NCBI GenBank assembly: GCA_029983675.1
Contig: JASBYY010000002.1
Location: 1-64,000 of the forward strand
Length of the DNA: 64,000 nucleotides
Source of the DNA: Bacteroidales bacterium
GTDB lineage: Bacteria > Bacteroidota > Bacteroidia > Bacteroidales > F082
Reading direction: 5' to 3'
Under the pieces are notes generated by a model. The model had not been told where the DNA came from. It did not search any database and saw nothing but the letters and a program-made list of their open reading frames with translations. The translations under genes were made by a program, and so were the position numbers. This document shows, piece after piece, positions 8,053-17,452 of this stretch. Every line of letters starts with the position of its first letter. Position 1 is the stretch's first letter.

Positions 8053-9330
8053 CTATATGACAGTCAGCTTCACCAACTCCAATTTCTTGTTGGAAGCCCG
8101 AAGCACCTTGACATTGAAATGACCGATGGTGATTTCCTTGCCTGTTTCGGGGATATCCTCATAATAGTGCAGCACCATTCCTGCCAAGGTTTCGTAATCG
8201 TCAGAAACGGGCAGGTCGAGTTTGTAAGTCTCGTTGAGATAATCAATTTCGAGACGTGCCGAAAACACGAAAACATTGGATGCGACAACCTTTTGCACCT
8301 CGTCTTCGTCATCGTATTCATCGTTGATTTCGCCGAAAATCTCCTCGATGACATCTTCCATGGCAACAATGCCGGATGTACCGCCAAACTCATCGACGAC
8401 AACGGCCAACGCCTGATGTTTTTGTATGAGATGTTTCAGCAATTGGTCGGCGGAATAAGTTTCGGGAAAGAAATCAATGGGGCGCAACAAGTCTTTCAGT
8501 TCCACATTTCGCTTGCCGACCTCCGCTTGGAACAAATCGTTGAGATGGACATAGCCCACAATGTTGTCGATGCTATCGCTATAAACAACAAGTTTGGAGT
8601 GCTTGGTTTCTTCGAAACGGGCCTTGAGCACTTCGAGGGTATCGCTTAACTTGACAGACTCTATTTCATTACGCGGCCTCATGCACTCGCGCAGCTTAAC
8701 AGTCCTAAAGTCCATGGCATTCTGGAAAAGCTGTATCTCCTGCTGCACATCCTCGTCGGCCTCTTCGGGGTCGGCGTATTCGGCAATATAATCGTTCAAA
8801 TCAACGGTGCTGAACTTATAGGCTTCATGATCGGGCTTCACGCCAAATAGCCCCCTGATGATCAACTCGGAAAATCCGGTATAAAGCAATGTGAGCGGAT
8901 AAAGCAAACAGTAGCAGACAAAGGTCGGGAAAGCGAAAAAAGCCAGGATGGCATTGGGATTGATGCGGAACAGCACCTTGGGCAAAAACTCACCAAGAAT
9001 CAGAATCATCAAGGTTGAGAGAAGCGATTGTATCACGAGTATCATGAAATCGTTTTCCAAGGCTTGGGGCAGCATCCAATATGCGACCGGTTCGAGAATC
9101 CGCGCAAAGCTGATGGCGTAGATAATCAATGCGATATTATTCCCCAACAGCAAAGTGGTGACGAAACGCGACGGGTTGTCGTAGAACAGCTGCACAATTT
9201 TGGCCGAAAACTTGTTTTTCGTCAGGTCCACTTGCAATTGCAGGCGGTTGGCGCTATTGAAAGCAATCTCCAGCCCCGAGCATAATGCCGAGAAAAACAA
9301 AGTTATCGAAACGATGATCCAGTCCGTCAT
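8053..9330 (-). CDS. CNNM (DUF21)/CBS-pair/CorC_HlyC-domain membrane protein
   Basis: The 425-residue protein has a DUF21/CNNM transmembrane domain (about 1-190, four hydrophobic stretches), a CBS pair (about 205-335, including VVDEFGGTSGIVAMEDVIEE) and a C-terminal transporter-associated domain (about 340-425). Proteins of this architecture are annotated as hemolysins, but the better supported role is divalent cation (magnesium or cobalt) transport or its control by nucleotide binding at the CBS pair. It is the last gene of a run with lptC 21 bases upstream, so co-transcription is likely. No gliding-specific feature separates it as GldE. Confidence 0.8.
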   Translation of the reverse strand: MTDWIIVSITLFFSALCSGLEIAFNSANRLQLQVDLTKNKFSAKIVQLFYDNPSRFVTTLLLGNNIALIIYAISFARILEPVAYWMLPQALENDFMILVIQSLLSTLMILILGEFLPKVLFRINPNAILAFFAFPTFVCYCLLYPLTLLYTGFSELIIRGLFGVKPDHEAYKFSTVDLNDYIAEYADPEEADEDVQQEIQLFQNAMDFRTVKLRECMRPRNEIESVKLSDTLEVLKARFEETKHSKLVVYSDSIDNIVGYVHLNDLFQAEVGKRNVELKDLLRPIDFFPETYSADQLLKHLIQKHQALAVVVDEFGGTSGIVAMEDVIEEIFGEINDEYDDEDEVQKVVASNVFVFSARLEIDYLNETYKLDLPVSDDYETLAGMVLHYYEDIPETGKEITIGHFNVKVLRASNKKLELVKLTVI

Positions 9331-9351
9331 ATCTGTTGGTTTTGTAGCGGG

Positions 9352-9921
9352 TCACGGAATCTCTTCATCTTCAACATCAAATGTGGCTGTCACATTAAAA
9401 ATGGAATATTGCGAAAAATCCTCCTTTGCGGTGAGGCTGTCGCCGAGGATAACTTTATCGGGCGTGACGATCTTCACATTCGACCGTGCGAATATCATTT
9501 TCGTATCCTGATGCCAGAACAGCTCATCGGAGTCCATCATCTCTTTGGTCTCGAAGTTTTCCACATGCACATTGCCTTTGGCTTCGACAAGCTGTTGCTG
9601 TCCGTAGCTAACTCCATAGTCTGCCCGAATCAACGCTGTCCGCACATGGTTGACGTCGTACATGTTCGCCACGAAGCCATTGGAGAATTCCAGATTTTCG
9701 TTCTCGCTTTCCTGTCGGAAAAGTTTGGGCGCATTCAATTCTACTTGCACATGCCCCGAATCGCTGCGATAGAACACCACGTCGTAAGCGGTGATGCCAG
9801 CCAGCGTATCGTCCGAAGCCAGTTCCTGAACCACCTTGATTGGGTTCTCACACGAAAACAACATCACAGCCATCATGGCCGTGATGTTGCATATTATTCC
9901 TATTTTAATTCGCCTTTTCAA
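9352..9921 (-). CDS. lptC: LPS export protein LptC (lipoprotein-like)
   Basis: A 189-residue exported protein. The N-terminus has a hydrophobic stretch and a lipobox-like MLFSC (Cys24). Repeated beta-strand pattern AKGNVHVENFETKEMMDSDELFWHQD and later DKVILGDSLTA are the beta-jellyroll features of LptC/OstA proteins (AxGNVxV ... T(x)ELxWxxxxxxIxS). In the LPS bridge LptC links the inner membrane LptBFG transporter to LptA. In E. coli LptC is anchored by a transmembrane helix; the lipobox is the usual Bacteroidota arrangement. Neighbours are the TPR protein 58 bases upstream and the CNNM protein 21 bases downstream. Confidence 0.8.
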   Translation of the reverse strand: MKRRIKIGIICNITAMMAVMLFSCENPIKVVQELASDDTLAGITAYDVVFYRSDSGHVQVELNAPKLFRQESENENLEFSNGFVANMYDVNHVRTALIRADYGVSYGQQQLVEAKGNVHVENFETKEMMDSDELFWHQDTKMIFARSNVKIVTPDKVILGDSLTAKEDFSQYSIFNVTATFDVEDEEIP

Positions 9922-9979
9922 CGATGTGTTTCCATTTTCAACATCAATGAATAAAGGTGTTTCGTATCCCTCTCAAAGC

Positions 9980-11353
9980 TTATTTTGAGGCTCTGATGGT
10001 AGTGGTTTCGTTGATCCATCCGCCTACCGTGTAGGAATCGCCCACGTTGAAGTCGTTGAAGAAGATGTTCTCCATGGTCGGGAAGTGCTGCGAGTAGCTT
10101 CTGATGTAATCGGAAGCGCGGTCAGCCACCGTTGGGTCTAGCTGTTTGGCCTTGTTGAACTTGTCAACTGCAGCCCAGTAGGCAACACGTCCGTAAAAGT
10201 CGCCTTCGCCGATTTGCTGAGCGCTGGCAGCATAGTCGAGACCGATGATGATGTAAGGCTCACCGGCTGTCGGGTCAACGGCGGCAGCTCTTCTGGCGGC
10301 ATCGCGTGACTTCGAGTAGTTGCTGACATTCATATAGCAATAGGCGAGGTTGCGATAGGCGCGATACACACGCTCCGAGTTTTCGGATGAAGTGGACTGC
10401 TCAAAGTATTCGGCAGCCTGACGGTAGTTCTTTTCTCCAAACAGCTTCACGCCGATGTTGTAGGCCGATTCCGGGCTGGGATCCAGCTCATGCAGTTTCA
10501 TACTGGCATCAAGGAAGACCTTGGCACTGGTGCAGTCTTTTCTATCGAGAATCGTGGTGATTTTCTTCAGCACATTGATATCGTTGGGGTTTTCGGCCAT
10601 CTTTGCCGTAAACACGGCCACCAGGTCTTCGCAAGAGGCGAAAGGCTGGAACGAGTTGTCAAGGTTGTTTTTCACACCCTTATAGTTGGCGATCATCCTT
10701 TCGTCCGCTGCTTCGACGGCGTTCTTCATGTCGGCATCTATCACATCAGACAAATCCTGATACACCTCGATCACGCCCATCTTTTCGATCTTCTTGGCGT
10801 TGGCCATTTCGACCACGGTGCGGAAATATGTATCAAGGTAAGCCACCTGAAGCTGACGCACATCCATGGCCACAGCTTCCTTCAGGATGTTATAGGCTTC
10901 TTCGTAGCGGTCCTTGTTGTAGGCATACACATCGTGACCTTTACGCGCCATGATAGCCGCCACTTGTGATTCGCCGTTTTTCTTGGTGGGGAAATACTGG
11001 GCACGTCCGTCATGGATCATGCACAATGAGTCGATATAGATATTTCTCTCCGCCTTGTTCTTTGCCTTCCCAATGAAATAATCCATGATTTTCTGGCCAT
11101 TGGTGTAGGTCAGTTCGCTGGCACGTGGGCATTCCAAAAACACTTTGCGCCATGCTGCCACCATTTCGGGGCTAAACGAGGCTTCGGCATACTTTGCAGC
11201 TTCCCACTGCTTGAAATACTCGCGGTAGATGGAAATGTTGGTGACGCAGGCCACGCTATCAGCGCCGTATTTCGATTCGGTCACTTCCTGTGCGAAAACA
11301 CCCGCAGTCATTCCTACTAACAGTGCCGTCATCACAAATCTTCTTGTTTTCAT
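9980..11353 (-). CDS. Exported TPR-repeat protein of the envelope cluster
   Basis: A 457-residue protein with a signal peptide (MTALLVGMTAGVFAQ). Degenerate tetratricopeptide repeats fill the middle and C-terminal half; two clear ones are SAYNIGVKLFGEKNYRQAAE and YRNLAYCYMNVSNYSKSRDA. Its place between a FadL-like outer membrane protein and lptC is the arrangement I recall from many Bacteroidales genomes, so it probably works at the envelope, perhaps as a scaffold. No enzymatic motif is visible. Its exact function is unknown. Confidence 0.75.
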   Translation of the reverse strand: MKTRRFVMTALLVGMTAGVFAQEVTESKYGADSVACVTNISIYREYFKQWEAAKYAEASFSPEMVAAWRKVFLECPRASELTYTNGQKIMDYFIGKAKNKAERNIYIDSLCMIHDGRAQYFPTKKNGESQVAAIMARKGHDVYAYNKDRYEEAYNILKEAVAMDVRQLQVAYLDTYFRTVVEMANAKKIEKMGVIEVYQDLSDVIDADMKNAVEAADERMIANYKGVKNNLDNSFQPFASCEDLVAVFTAKMAENPNDINVLKKITTILDRKDCTSAKVFLDASMKLHELDPSPESAYNIGVKLFGEKNYRQAAEYFEQSTSSENSERVYRAYRNLAYCYMNVSNYSKSRDAARRAAAVDPTAGEPYIIIGLDYAASAQQIGEGDFYGRVAYWAAVDKFNKAKQLDPTVADRASDYIRSYSQHFPTMENIFFNDFNVGDSYTVGGWINETTTIRASK

Positions 11354-11398
11354 CTCAATTTTACTTTTACAGGTTATACTACTAGTTTGTTATTATTC

Positions 11399-12694
11399 TT
11401 ATTTATACTGTCTCTTCATGAACCAGCGTTCATGCACCGAAACGCCGATTGTGAAGTTGATGTATCTCTCTTGTATCAACCTATCAGATTTCGTGCCACA
11501 TTGTCCCAACTCGAGACCAAGATGTACTTTGGACAGTGACCTCGCCAAGGGCAACGACATACCCAATGTAACACCAAACTTATTGATAGACTGTCCGTTG
11601 ATACGAAGAAATGTTTGTTCATAAAAACCTCCAAAACGATACGAAACGCGGGTCCAATAATTCGAAATGGCCGAGGACACCGGGAGATATTCGGCACCGC
11701 AAGCGACGCTCCACGCGTTTTGCAACGAAGTGTCGGCGACTCCATTTCTTTCAAAGCCAGTCCACTGGTTCCAATTGAAATCAGCACCTACCGTCCATCG
11801 TTTGTTTTTCTGCAACGCCACACCGAAACCTACTCCATGAGGCAAAGTCAAACTGCCGTCACCTTGTTTCTGATAAAATATGGTATCCACAAGGTGTTCT
11901 ACCTCGTTTTCACCTGTATTATTAATAATGGTGCGGATAAAAGTGGTCTGTCGTCCACCAATCTTGATTTTCTGATTATAAGTCAATCCAAGGCTAAGAT
12001 TCATGTTATCGCCCAGTGCGGTACGGTAAAGCATGCCGTAATCGAGCATAAAGGAACGCACCATCAGGTCGACGCTGCGGCGTGTGGCAAGCCGATAGGT
12101 GGAGTCGGGGAAAAAAAGCGTTGTGAGCGATTCGCTGTCGCCAAACACAAACGTGGCGTTTGCCCCCACCGAAAAATGTTTGTTCAAACGGAAGGCATTG
12201 CCCCAGAAAGCCTGGTTCAAACCTCCTGACCCTCTGAAAGCAGTGCCATAGTTGCCAATCACTTCATCATGATGATTCACAATGATATTGTATCCCACGC
12301 TGCTGTATGGCTGTGCTCCAATGGCAGTCTTCCACCACGGCGTGACGCCAAAACCCATGGCAACATAGTTGAGGGATGCGTTACTTGACTTCTCGCTCAA
12401 TTGCGTAGTGCTAAAGGTAGAACTCTTGGCATACAGTCCCACATCGAACAAAAAGGCCAGCGAGTCGAAAGTGGCATACGAAGCCGGGTTCTCCGCATTA
12501 ATCATCGAACCGCCCCATAATGCATTGGCCACTCCTCCCATGCCTCCAAGACGAGTGTTCATCGTCTTGTTGCGCACTTGCCCAATGCCAAACATGGAAT
12601 AAGGCGAATCAACATCGGCCTGCGCCATAACGCCATGAACCGAAAAAACAAGAAAGACCGCAACAATCAGCTTTCGCAAGGTAAATTTTCTCAT
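11399..12694 (-). CDS. Outer membrane beta-barrel protein, FadL/OmpP1-like
   Basis: A 431-residue protein with a signal peptide ending VHGVMAQ. The mature start (SPYSMFGIGQVRNKTMNTRL ...GGMGGVANAL) is the hallmark of the Bacteroidota FadL-like family, in which an N-terminal segment containing GxGG plugs the barrel. The rest alternates amphipathic strands with aromatic girdles (YTNFTIGVSVHERWF-like end). FadL proteins import hydrophobic compounds in Proteobacteria; the substrate here is unknown. It is the first gene of the minus-strand cluster TPR - LptC - CNNM. The best upstream -7 candidate, GATATTTG at 12761-12768, is one base off consensus. Confidence 0.75.
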   Translation of the reverse strand: MRKFTLRKLIVAVFLVFSVHGVMAQADVDSPYSMFGIGQVRNKTMNTRLGGMGGVANALWGGSMINAENPASYATFDSLAFLFDVGLYAKSSTFSTTQLSEKSSNASLNYVAMGFGVTPWWKTAIGAQPYSSVGYNIIVNHHDEVIGNYGTAFRGSGGLNQAFWGNAFRLNKHFSVGANATFVFGDSESLTTLFFPDSTYRLATRRSVDLMVRSFMLDYGMLYRTALGDNMNLSLGLTYNQKIKIGGRQTTFIRTIINNTGENEVEHLVDTIFYQKQGDGSLTLPHGVGFGVALQKNKRWTVGADFNWNQWTGFERNGVADTSLQNAWSVACGAEYLPVSSAISNYWTRVSYRFGGFYEQTFLRINGQSINKFGVTLGMSLPLARSLSKVHLGLELGQCGTKSDRLIQERYINFTIGVSVHERWFMKRQYK

Positions 12695-13279
12695 AGTCTG
12701 TGTCTCTTATTTCCAGATGGGCACACTTTTAATCGTGATTGATCCGATTTTTGAGCGTGCAAATATCTGATTTTTTAACTCCCCCAGCAAGTATTTATTG
12801 CATTATTACCTTATAAAAAATACTATTATTTTGATTATCAATGAATTATAAAATACGCTTTTTTTCGCAGTGATTGAATCTCTTCTTGACAGCAATGTCA
12901 TGAGAGCTCACTTACCTAAAATACGTTCCATCATTTGAGAGTTGCGTTGAATGGCTTGATCATTTTAGCTATTGGAGATGCTAGCGCTAATGTGGAGATG
13001 CAGAAGAGCCGCCGGATCAGTTCTGGATGATCCAGAATGACGGTGCTCAGAATTCATACTGGATTCCCTTGCAAGGGCAATTATTCCATCAAATTAATAA
13101 CCAGCAACGTCTAAACTCAAGGCTACAAACACCAAAAAAACCGCCATATCACCCTTCCCCCATTTTAAAAGCAGATCTAAAACAATGTAATATCAATTTG
13201 ACAACCAATACGTTACAAAACTATCACACTATTTCTCCCAATATTTATCATTTTTTTCTTGCAGTTTCAAAAAAAGTCG
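12695..13279. other. Long intergenic stretch without a recognisable gene
   Basis: About 585 bases between the FadL-like gene and the tRNA-Phe promoter. Both strands have only short frames without homology that I recognise. A seven-base inverted repeat with a single central base (TCTGGAT-G-ATCCAGA) lies at 13022-13036. The part 13040-13260 is AT-rich. The type III pantothenate kinase gene that often precedes this cluster in Bacteroidales (recalled, not checked) is absent here. Confidence 0.5.
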
Positions 13280-13287
13280 TATTTTTG
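13280..13287 (+). promoter_or_regulatory. tRNA-Phe promoter
   Basis: TATTTTTG, a perfect TAnnTTTG box 14 bases before the mature tRNA, with CTTG 18 bases upstream as a -33 candidate. Confidence 0.65.
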
Positions 13288-13301
13288 CAGCCGCAAATGA
13301 T

Positions 13302-13377
<76 letters not shown>

Positions 13378-13380
13378 CGA

Positions 13381-13412
13381 AAAAAAGCCGAATTTTCATT
13401 CGGCTTTTTTTT
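13381..13412. terminator. Bidirectional terminator after tRNA-Phe
   Basis: AAAAAAGCCGAAT - TTTC - ATTCGGCTTTTTT, a perfect stem with T tracts on both strands. It ends the tRNA transcript and the convergent GT9 gene. Confidence 0.92.
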
Positions 13413-13440
13413 CGTTATTTCCCCTACCCTTTCCTTCGTT

Positions 13441-14430
13441 TCAAGATTCCATCATCTCGCGCATCTTTTGTGCGATGAAAACGGCATCCATGCGGTTCAT
13501 GCAGTTGAAATGCCCTTTGGGGCAACGCTTATATCCCAATTTGTGGCAAGGACGGCAGCTCAACCCTTTCACTTCGACAATACAAGCCGGTTTCATGTCC
13601 TGAGGCAAATATGGATACATGCCGAACTCGGGAACCGTATTGCCCCATACGGAGACAATGGGTTTTCGCAAGGCCGCCGCGATGTGCATCATGCCGGTGT
13701 CGTTGGTCAACACCACGCTCGCCATAGAAAGCAACGAGGCCGACTGCCCTATGGAAAGCCGTCCGCAACTGTTGCCAATATTAGTGCCTACTTGACGGAC
13801 AATTTTCTCGCCACGGGCGAAATCTTCGGGACCCCCAACTAAAATCACCGGTTCATCCAATGCATGGCAAACGGCAACGACCTTGTCATCAGGCAGAATC
13901 TTTGTAGCGTGTTGACCGCCGACAACCACCGCTGCAAAGCCCCATTGAAATTCCTCGGGGAGATCGGCAAGATGCAGCACATCGCTCTCGGAAAAAAAGA
14001 AATCCAATCCTTGTCCATCGTTCTTCACACCAAGCGGTGCTACAGCCTTGAAATAACGATCGACGATATGCAGATTAGGCAAATGACCCAATTTCAACTT
14101 GGTATATAGGAATTTGCGGAAATCGAGTTTCGGAAACGAAGCCGAAGGACAACGCAACGCCATGCGCACCTTCCACGAACGCCAGTTTTTGTGTAAGTCC
14201 ACGATAAAATCATACCGCTCTGACTTCAGTAAGGAAATGAGTTCGTTCAAGCCTCCCGAAAGATCAAGCACCTTGGAGACATAAGGATTATTCTCGTAAA
14301 TAGTGCGATAAGATGGTTTCGTAACCACGTGAATCTCTGCATCTTTCAATTGTTTTTTCAGACAGCGGACAACGGGGGTCGTCAACACAATATCACCGAT
14401 AGAACTAAAGCGTATGAGGAGGATCTTCAT
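13441..14430 (-). CDS. Glycosyltransferase family 9 (heptosyltransferase-like)
   Basis: A 329-residue GT-B enzyme that probably adds a sugar to the LPS core. The N-terminus MKILLIRFSSIGDIVLTTPV is the family 9 signature. The donor-binding C-terminal half has FAAVVVGGQHATK, PVILVGGPED and TNDTGMMHIAAALRKPIVSVWG, the ADP-heptose-type binding loop. Two Cys-rich pieces near the C-terminus (CRPCHKLGYKRCPKGHFNCM) are common in Bacteroidota GT9 proteins. The start was set at 14430 because the 13 upstream codons lack homology. The sugar donor cannot be read from the sequence; no other LPS core genes are adjacent. Confidence 0.85.
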   Translation of the reverse strand: MKILLIRFSSIGDIVLTTPVVRCLKKQLKDAEIHVVTKPSYRTIYENNPYVSKVLDLSGGLNELISLLKSERYDFIVDLHKNWRSWKVRMALRCPSASFPKLDFRKFLYTKLKLGHLPNLHIVDRYFKAVAPLGVKNDGQGLDFFFSESDVLHLADLPEEFQWGFAAVVVGGQHATKILPDDKVVAVCHALDEPVILVGGPEDFARGEKIVRQVGTNIGNSCGRLSIGQSASLLSMASVVLTNDTGMMHIAAALRKPIVSVWGNTVPEFGMYPYLPQDMKPACIVEVKGLSCRPCHKLGYKRCPKGHFNCMNRMDAVFIAQKMREMMES

Positions 14431-14538
14431 CAAAACCGATACATTTTTCTGAGGTGCAAACTTACACAAAACTTCGAAGTTGTTTTGAATTCTTACAACA
14501 AAGTATTTATTGAATTATTTCGGAAATTATTTCCTTTG

Positions 14539-14600
14539 TTTTCGGTTGACAACTCTACTCCATTCAAAACAGCTTCTTTTTCACAACAAAAAAGTCGCAT
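14539..14600 (+). repeat. Copy 1 of a two-copy dispersed repeat
   Basis: Shares an exact 19-base block (14560-14578, CCATTCAAAACAGCTTCTT) with 56909-56927, with weaker similarity on both sides (GTTTT, CAACTC, GTCGCA). It lies between the GT9 gene and lnt in a 282-base gap. Function unknown. Confidence 0.45.
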
Positions 14601-14681
14601 CTACAAATTAGCATGCTTTGGCTGCTGCGAGATAAGTGAACAGTATTTCATGCTTTTGTTTTTCCCAATGCGTGAATTTTG

Positions 14682-14689
14682 TAGTTTTG
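14682..14689 (+). promoter_or_regulatory. lnt-dus promoter
   Basis: TAGTTTTG, 23 bases before the lnt start, with TTTG at 14655-14658. The spacing of 23 is slightly long. Confidence 0.55.
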
Positions 14690-14712
14690 CGCCGAAATAA
14701 TAATCCTTCAAG

Positions 14713-16317
14713 ATGAAAAAACATCTGAATCTCATATTAGCCGTTATTAGTGGTCTGTTGTTATCCGCCGCATGGCCGTTGCGCGGTTTCGTGCCGTTTA
14801 TTTTCATCGCCTTTGTACCGTTGTTGTGGGTGGAACACCATATTGCCAACGGTGGCAATGGGCGCGTTTTCGGGCTTTCTTTCCTTACTTTTTTGGTTTG
14901 GAACGTGCTGACAACCTGGTGGGTGTTTTACGCCACACCCGCTGCTACCGCCGCATATTTCCTGAATGCACTGTTTATGGCAACTGTGTTTTGGTTTTTT
15001 CACATCGCCAAAACAAAGCTGTGTAACAACGGCTGGGGCAACCTGCTACTGATTCCGCTGTGGATGGCATTTGAAATGCTGCATTACTATTGGTCGGCCA
15101 AATGGCCATGGCTGAATTTAGGCAATGTGTTTTCCACATACCACACTTGGATTCAATGGTACGAATTTACCGGCAGCGCCGGAGGAACCCTGTGGGTACT
15201 TCTTGTCAACATACTGATTGTCAATATCCTCATTGCCGTTTCAAATGGAAAATCAGTCAAACAATTATGGGTGCCAGCCTTGACAACTTTGTTATTGGTT
15301 TTGGTTCCCATTCTCATCAGCAAGGTGATATATCGGAATTATGAAGAACAAGGCGAGGATACCGAAGTAGTGGTGGTACAGCAGAACTTGGATCCGTGGA
15401 CGGAACAATATACCACCACTCCCAAGGAAATAGCCGACTACAACATTAGGCTCGCCGAATCGGTAATGACCCCCAACACCCGCTTTATAGTCGGTTCGGA
15501 ATCGGCGGTGCAGGAAGGCATTTGGCTGAATGCCGTAGAAAATTCACAGTCGGTGGGTTACTTTCAGGATTTCCTGAGCCGACATCCACAAGCCGCAGTG
15601 GTCATTGGTGCGACGACCTTTGAATTTGTTCCCCAAGGCATGGAAGACGACTTCCCCGCCCGCAAGTTCATTGATTCCGACGCCTATTATTATTTACACA
15701 ATTCCGCCTTGCTTATTGAAACGAACGACATGCAGCACCGCAACAAGTCGAAGCTGACACCAGGTGTTGAGGCCATTCCTTCTTGGATGAAATTCCTGAA
15801 AAACTTCAGTGTCACCATGGCTGTGGCACGCGGCACATTGAAGACCGACCCTGTGGCCAAAAACCTTAAATTCGACAGTCATGAAGTCGGTGTGGGCATT
15901 TGCTATGAGTCGGCATTTGGCGGCTACATGTCGCAGTTTACACGCAAAGGGGCCGACCTGCTGTTTGTCATCACCAATGACGGCTGGTGGCGCGACACCC
16001 CGGGGCACCGCCAGCATTTCGAGTTCTCAAAGCTCCGTGCCATCGAAAACCGGCGCTGCATCGCCCGATCCGCCAATACCGGTATTTCGGGATTCATCAA
16101 CCAACACGGCGATGTCTTGCAGAAAACCAAATACCGGGAACGCGATGTCATCCGCGAAACCCTGAAAGCCAACCGCCACTTGACTTTCTACGCCCGCCAC
16201 AACGACTACCTGAACCGTATTGCTGTCGGGATCACCTGCCTCATCTGCCTTGCGTTAATTATTAAACTGGAAATCAACGGATTAAAAAAACGAACCTCCC
16301 GTTCCGGCAAACGATGA
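14713..16317 (+). CDS. lnt: Apolipoprotein N-acyltransferase
   Basis: An integral inner-membrane enzyme that adds the third acyl chain to the N-terminal Cys of lipoproteins. The 534-residue protein has an N-terminal membrane part (about 1-210, six or more segments), a periplasmic nitrilase domain (about 220-490) and a C-terminal membrane segment (505-525). The catalytic triad can be read as Glu263 (VGSESAV), Lys347 (NKSKLTPG) and Cys397 (GICYESAFG). FVITNDGWW is another conserved nitrilase motif. The following dus gene starts inside its stop codon (ATGA overlap), so the two are co-translated. Many lipoproteins in this window are its likely substrates. Confidence 0.93.
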   Translation: MKKHLNLILAVISGLLLSAAWPLRGFVPFIFIAFVPLLWVEHHIANGGNGRVFGLSFLTFLVWNVLTTWWVFYATPAATAAYFLNALFMATVFWFFHIAKTKLCNNGWGNLLLIPLWMAFEMLHYYWSAKWPWLNLGNVFSTYHTWIQWYEFTGSAGGTLWVLLVNILIVNILIAVSNGKSVKQLWVPALTTLLLVLVPILISKVIYRNYEEQGEDTEVVVVQQNLDPWTEQYTTTPKEIADYNIRLAESVMTPNTRFIVGSESAVQEGIWLNAVENSQSVGYFQDFLSRHPQAAVVIGATTFEFVPQGMEDDFPARKFIDSDAYYYLHNSALLIETNDMQHRNKSKLTPGVEAIPSWMKFLKNFSVTMAVARGTLKTDPVAKNLKFDSHEVGVGICYESAFGGYMSQFTRKGADLLFVITNDGWWRDTPGHRQHFEFSKLRAIENRRCIARSANTGISGFINQHGDVLQKTKYRERDVIRETLKANRHLTFYARHNDYLNRIAVGITCLICLALIIKLEINGLKKRTSRSGKR

Positions 16318-17267
16318 ACAGCGACTTCTCCCTGAGTTTAGCTCCTTTTCAAGGCATCACCGACATGGTGTACCGCAACTGCTACAAGAAACATTTTGCG
16401 GGCATCGACAAATACTACACACCCTTTTTCTGCGGCATTCAGAAAGACCATGCCAAGAACCTTCAGACTGAAGAAATCGATCCAAGGTGCAACGACATCC
16501 ATACGCTTACCCCACAGATTCTCAGCAATGACGCCACCGAAATTCTGCGTTTTGCCGAACAATGCCAGCAGATGGGCTACCGTGAAATCAACCTCAACTT
16601 AGGCTGCCCTTTCCCTCGCGTTGCCAACAAAAAACGAGGCTGCGGACTACTTCCCTATCCTGCAAAAGTGCAAGGGTTAATGGACACGGTTTTTCAACAC
16701 ATTGATATCGCCTTCAGCGTGAAATGCCGCCTCGGCTACTTCTCCCCTGATGAAATCTTCCCTCTTGTCGATATCTTCAACACTTATCCCATCAGTGAAC
16801 TCATCGTCCATCCCCGTATCGGCAAACAGCTTTACAAAGGCAACGCCGACGTAGAACGATTCAAGCATCTGATTCCCAATATCAAAGCACCTTTGGTTTA
16901 TAATGGCGACATTGTGTCGATAGACAGTTTCCTGCAAATTGGCGATGCCGTACGACCCGTTTCGGCGTTCATGTTGGGACGTGGTCTGCTGGCAAACCCA
17001 TTTTTAGCCGAACAGATCAAGGGAATGGATGGCGGTGACAAACAAAGCCGACTTCTTGCCTTTGTCGCTGAACTATATGAAGAAAGGCTTTGCAGGACGG
17101 GCGGAAGTCCTAAGGTCTTAGGGCGCATGAAAGAATTATGGTCGTACTTGTCCAATGCTTTCGACGACCCACAGGCCATTTGGAGAAAAGTAAGGAAAAT
17201 CAACGACTTGAAAGAATACGAGGCAACAATACCCATAGTTTTCCGCGACAGGAAACTCGAAGTGTAA
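16314..17267 (+). CDS. dus: tRNA-dihydrouridine synthase
   Basis: A flavin enzyme that reduces uridine to dihydrouridine in tRNA D-loops. The 317-residue TIM-barrel protein has LAPFQGITD at the N-terminus, the active-site motif NLGCPFPRV with Cys98, FSVKCRLG, ELIVHPRIGKQLYKG and MLGRGLLANPFL as FMN-binding strands. The Bacteroidota form KKRGCGLLPYP follows the active site. It overlaps the lnt stop codon by four bases. The Dus subfamily and target position cannot be decided from sequence. Confidence 0.9.
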   Translation: MNSDFSLSLAPFQGITDMVYRNCYKKHFAGIDKYYTPFFCGIQKDHAKNLQTEEIDPRCNDIHTLTPQILSNDATEILRFAEQCQQMGYREINLNLGCPFPRVANKKRGCGLLPYPAKVQGLMDTVFQHIDIAFSVKCRLGYFSPDEIFPLVDIFNTYPISELIVHPRIGKQLYKGNADVERFKHLIPNIKAPLVYNGDIVSIDSFLQIGDAVRPVSAFMLGRGLLANPFLAEQIKGMDGGDKQSRLLAFVAELYEERLCRTGGSPKVLGRMKELWSYLSNAFDDPQAIWRKVRKINDLKEYEATIPIVFRDRKLEV

Positions 17268-17365
17268 ATCCCAACCAAAAAGCTTCCTGTAAAACAATAG
17301 TGCCAAAATCCATAATGAAATGACATTATTATTGCAAATCATTGACAAAACCATTTCGGAAAGCC

Positions 17366-17373
17366 TATCTTTG
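17366..17373 (+). promoter_or_regulatory. Promoter of the DIP1984-family gene
   Basis: TATCTTTG with ATTG 21 bases upstream (17341-17344), a good match to the -7/-33 pattern. Leader of about 70 bases. Confidence 0.6.
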
Positions 17374-17452
17374 CAATCCAAACATTCGGAATGCCGAATG
17401 AAAGGTCTGAAATAAAAGGAAAAACACAATACAAACGACAATACCAACTATC

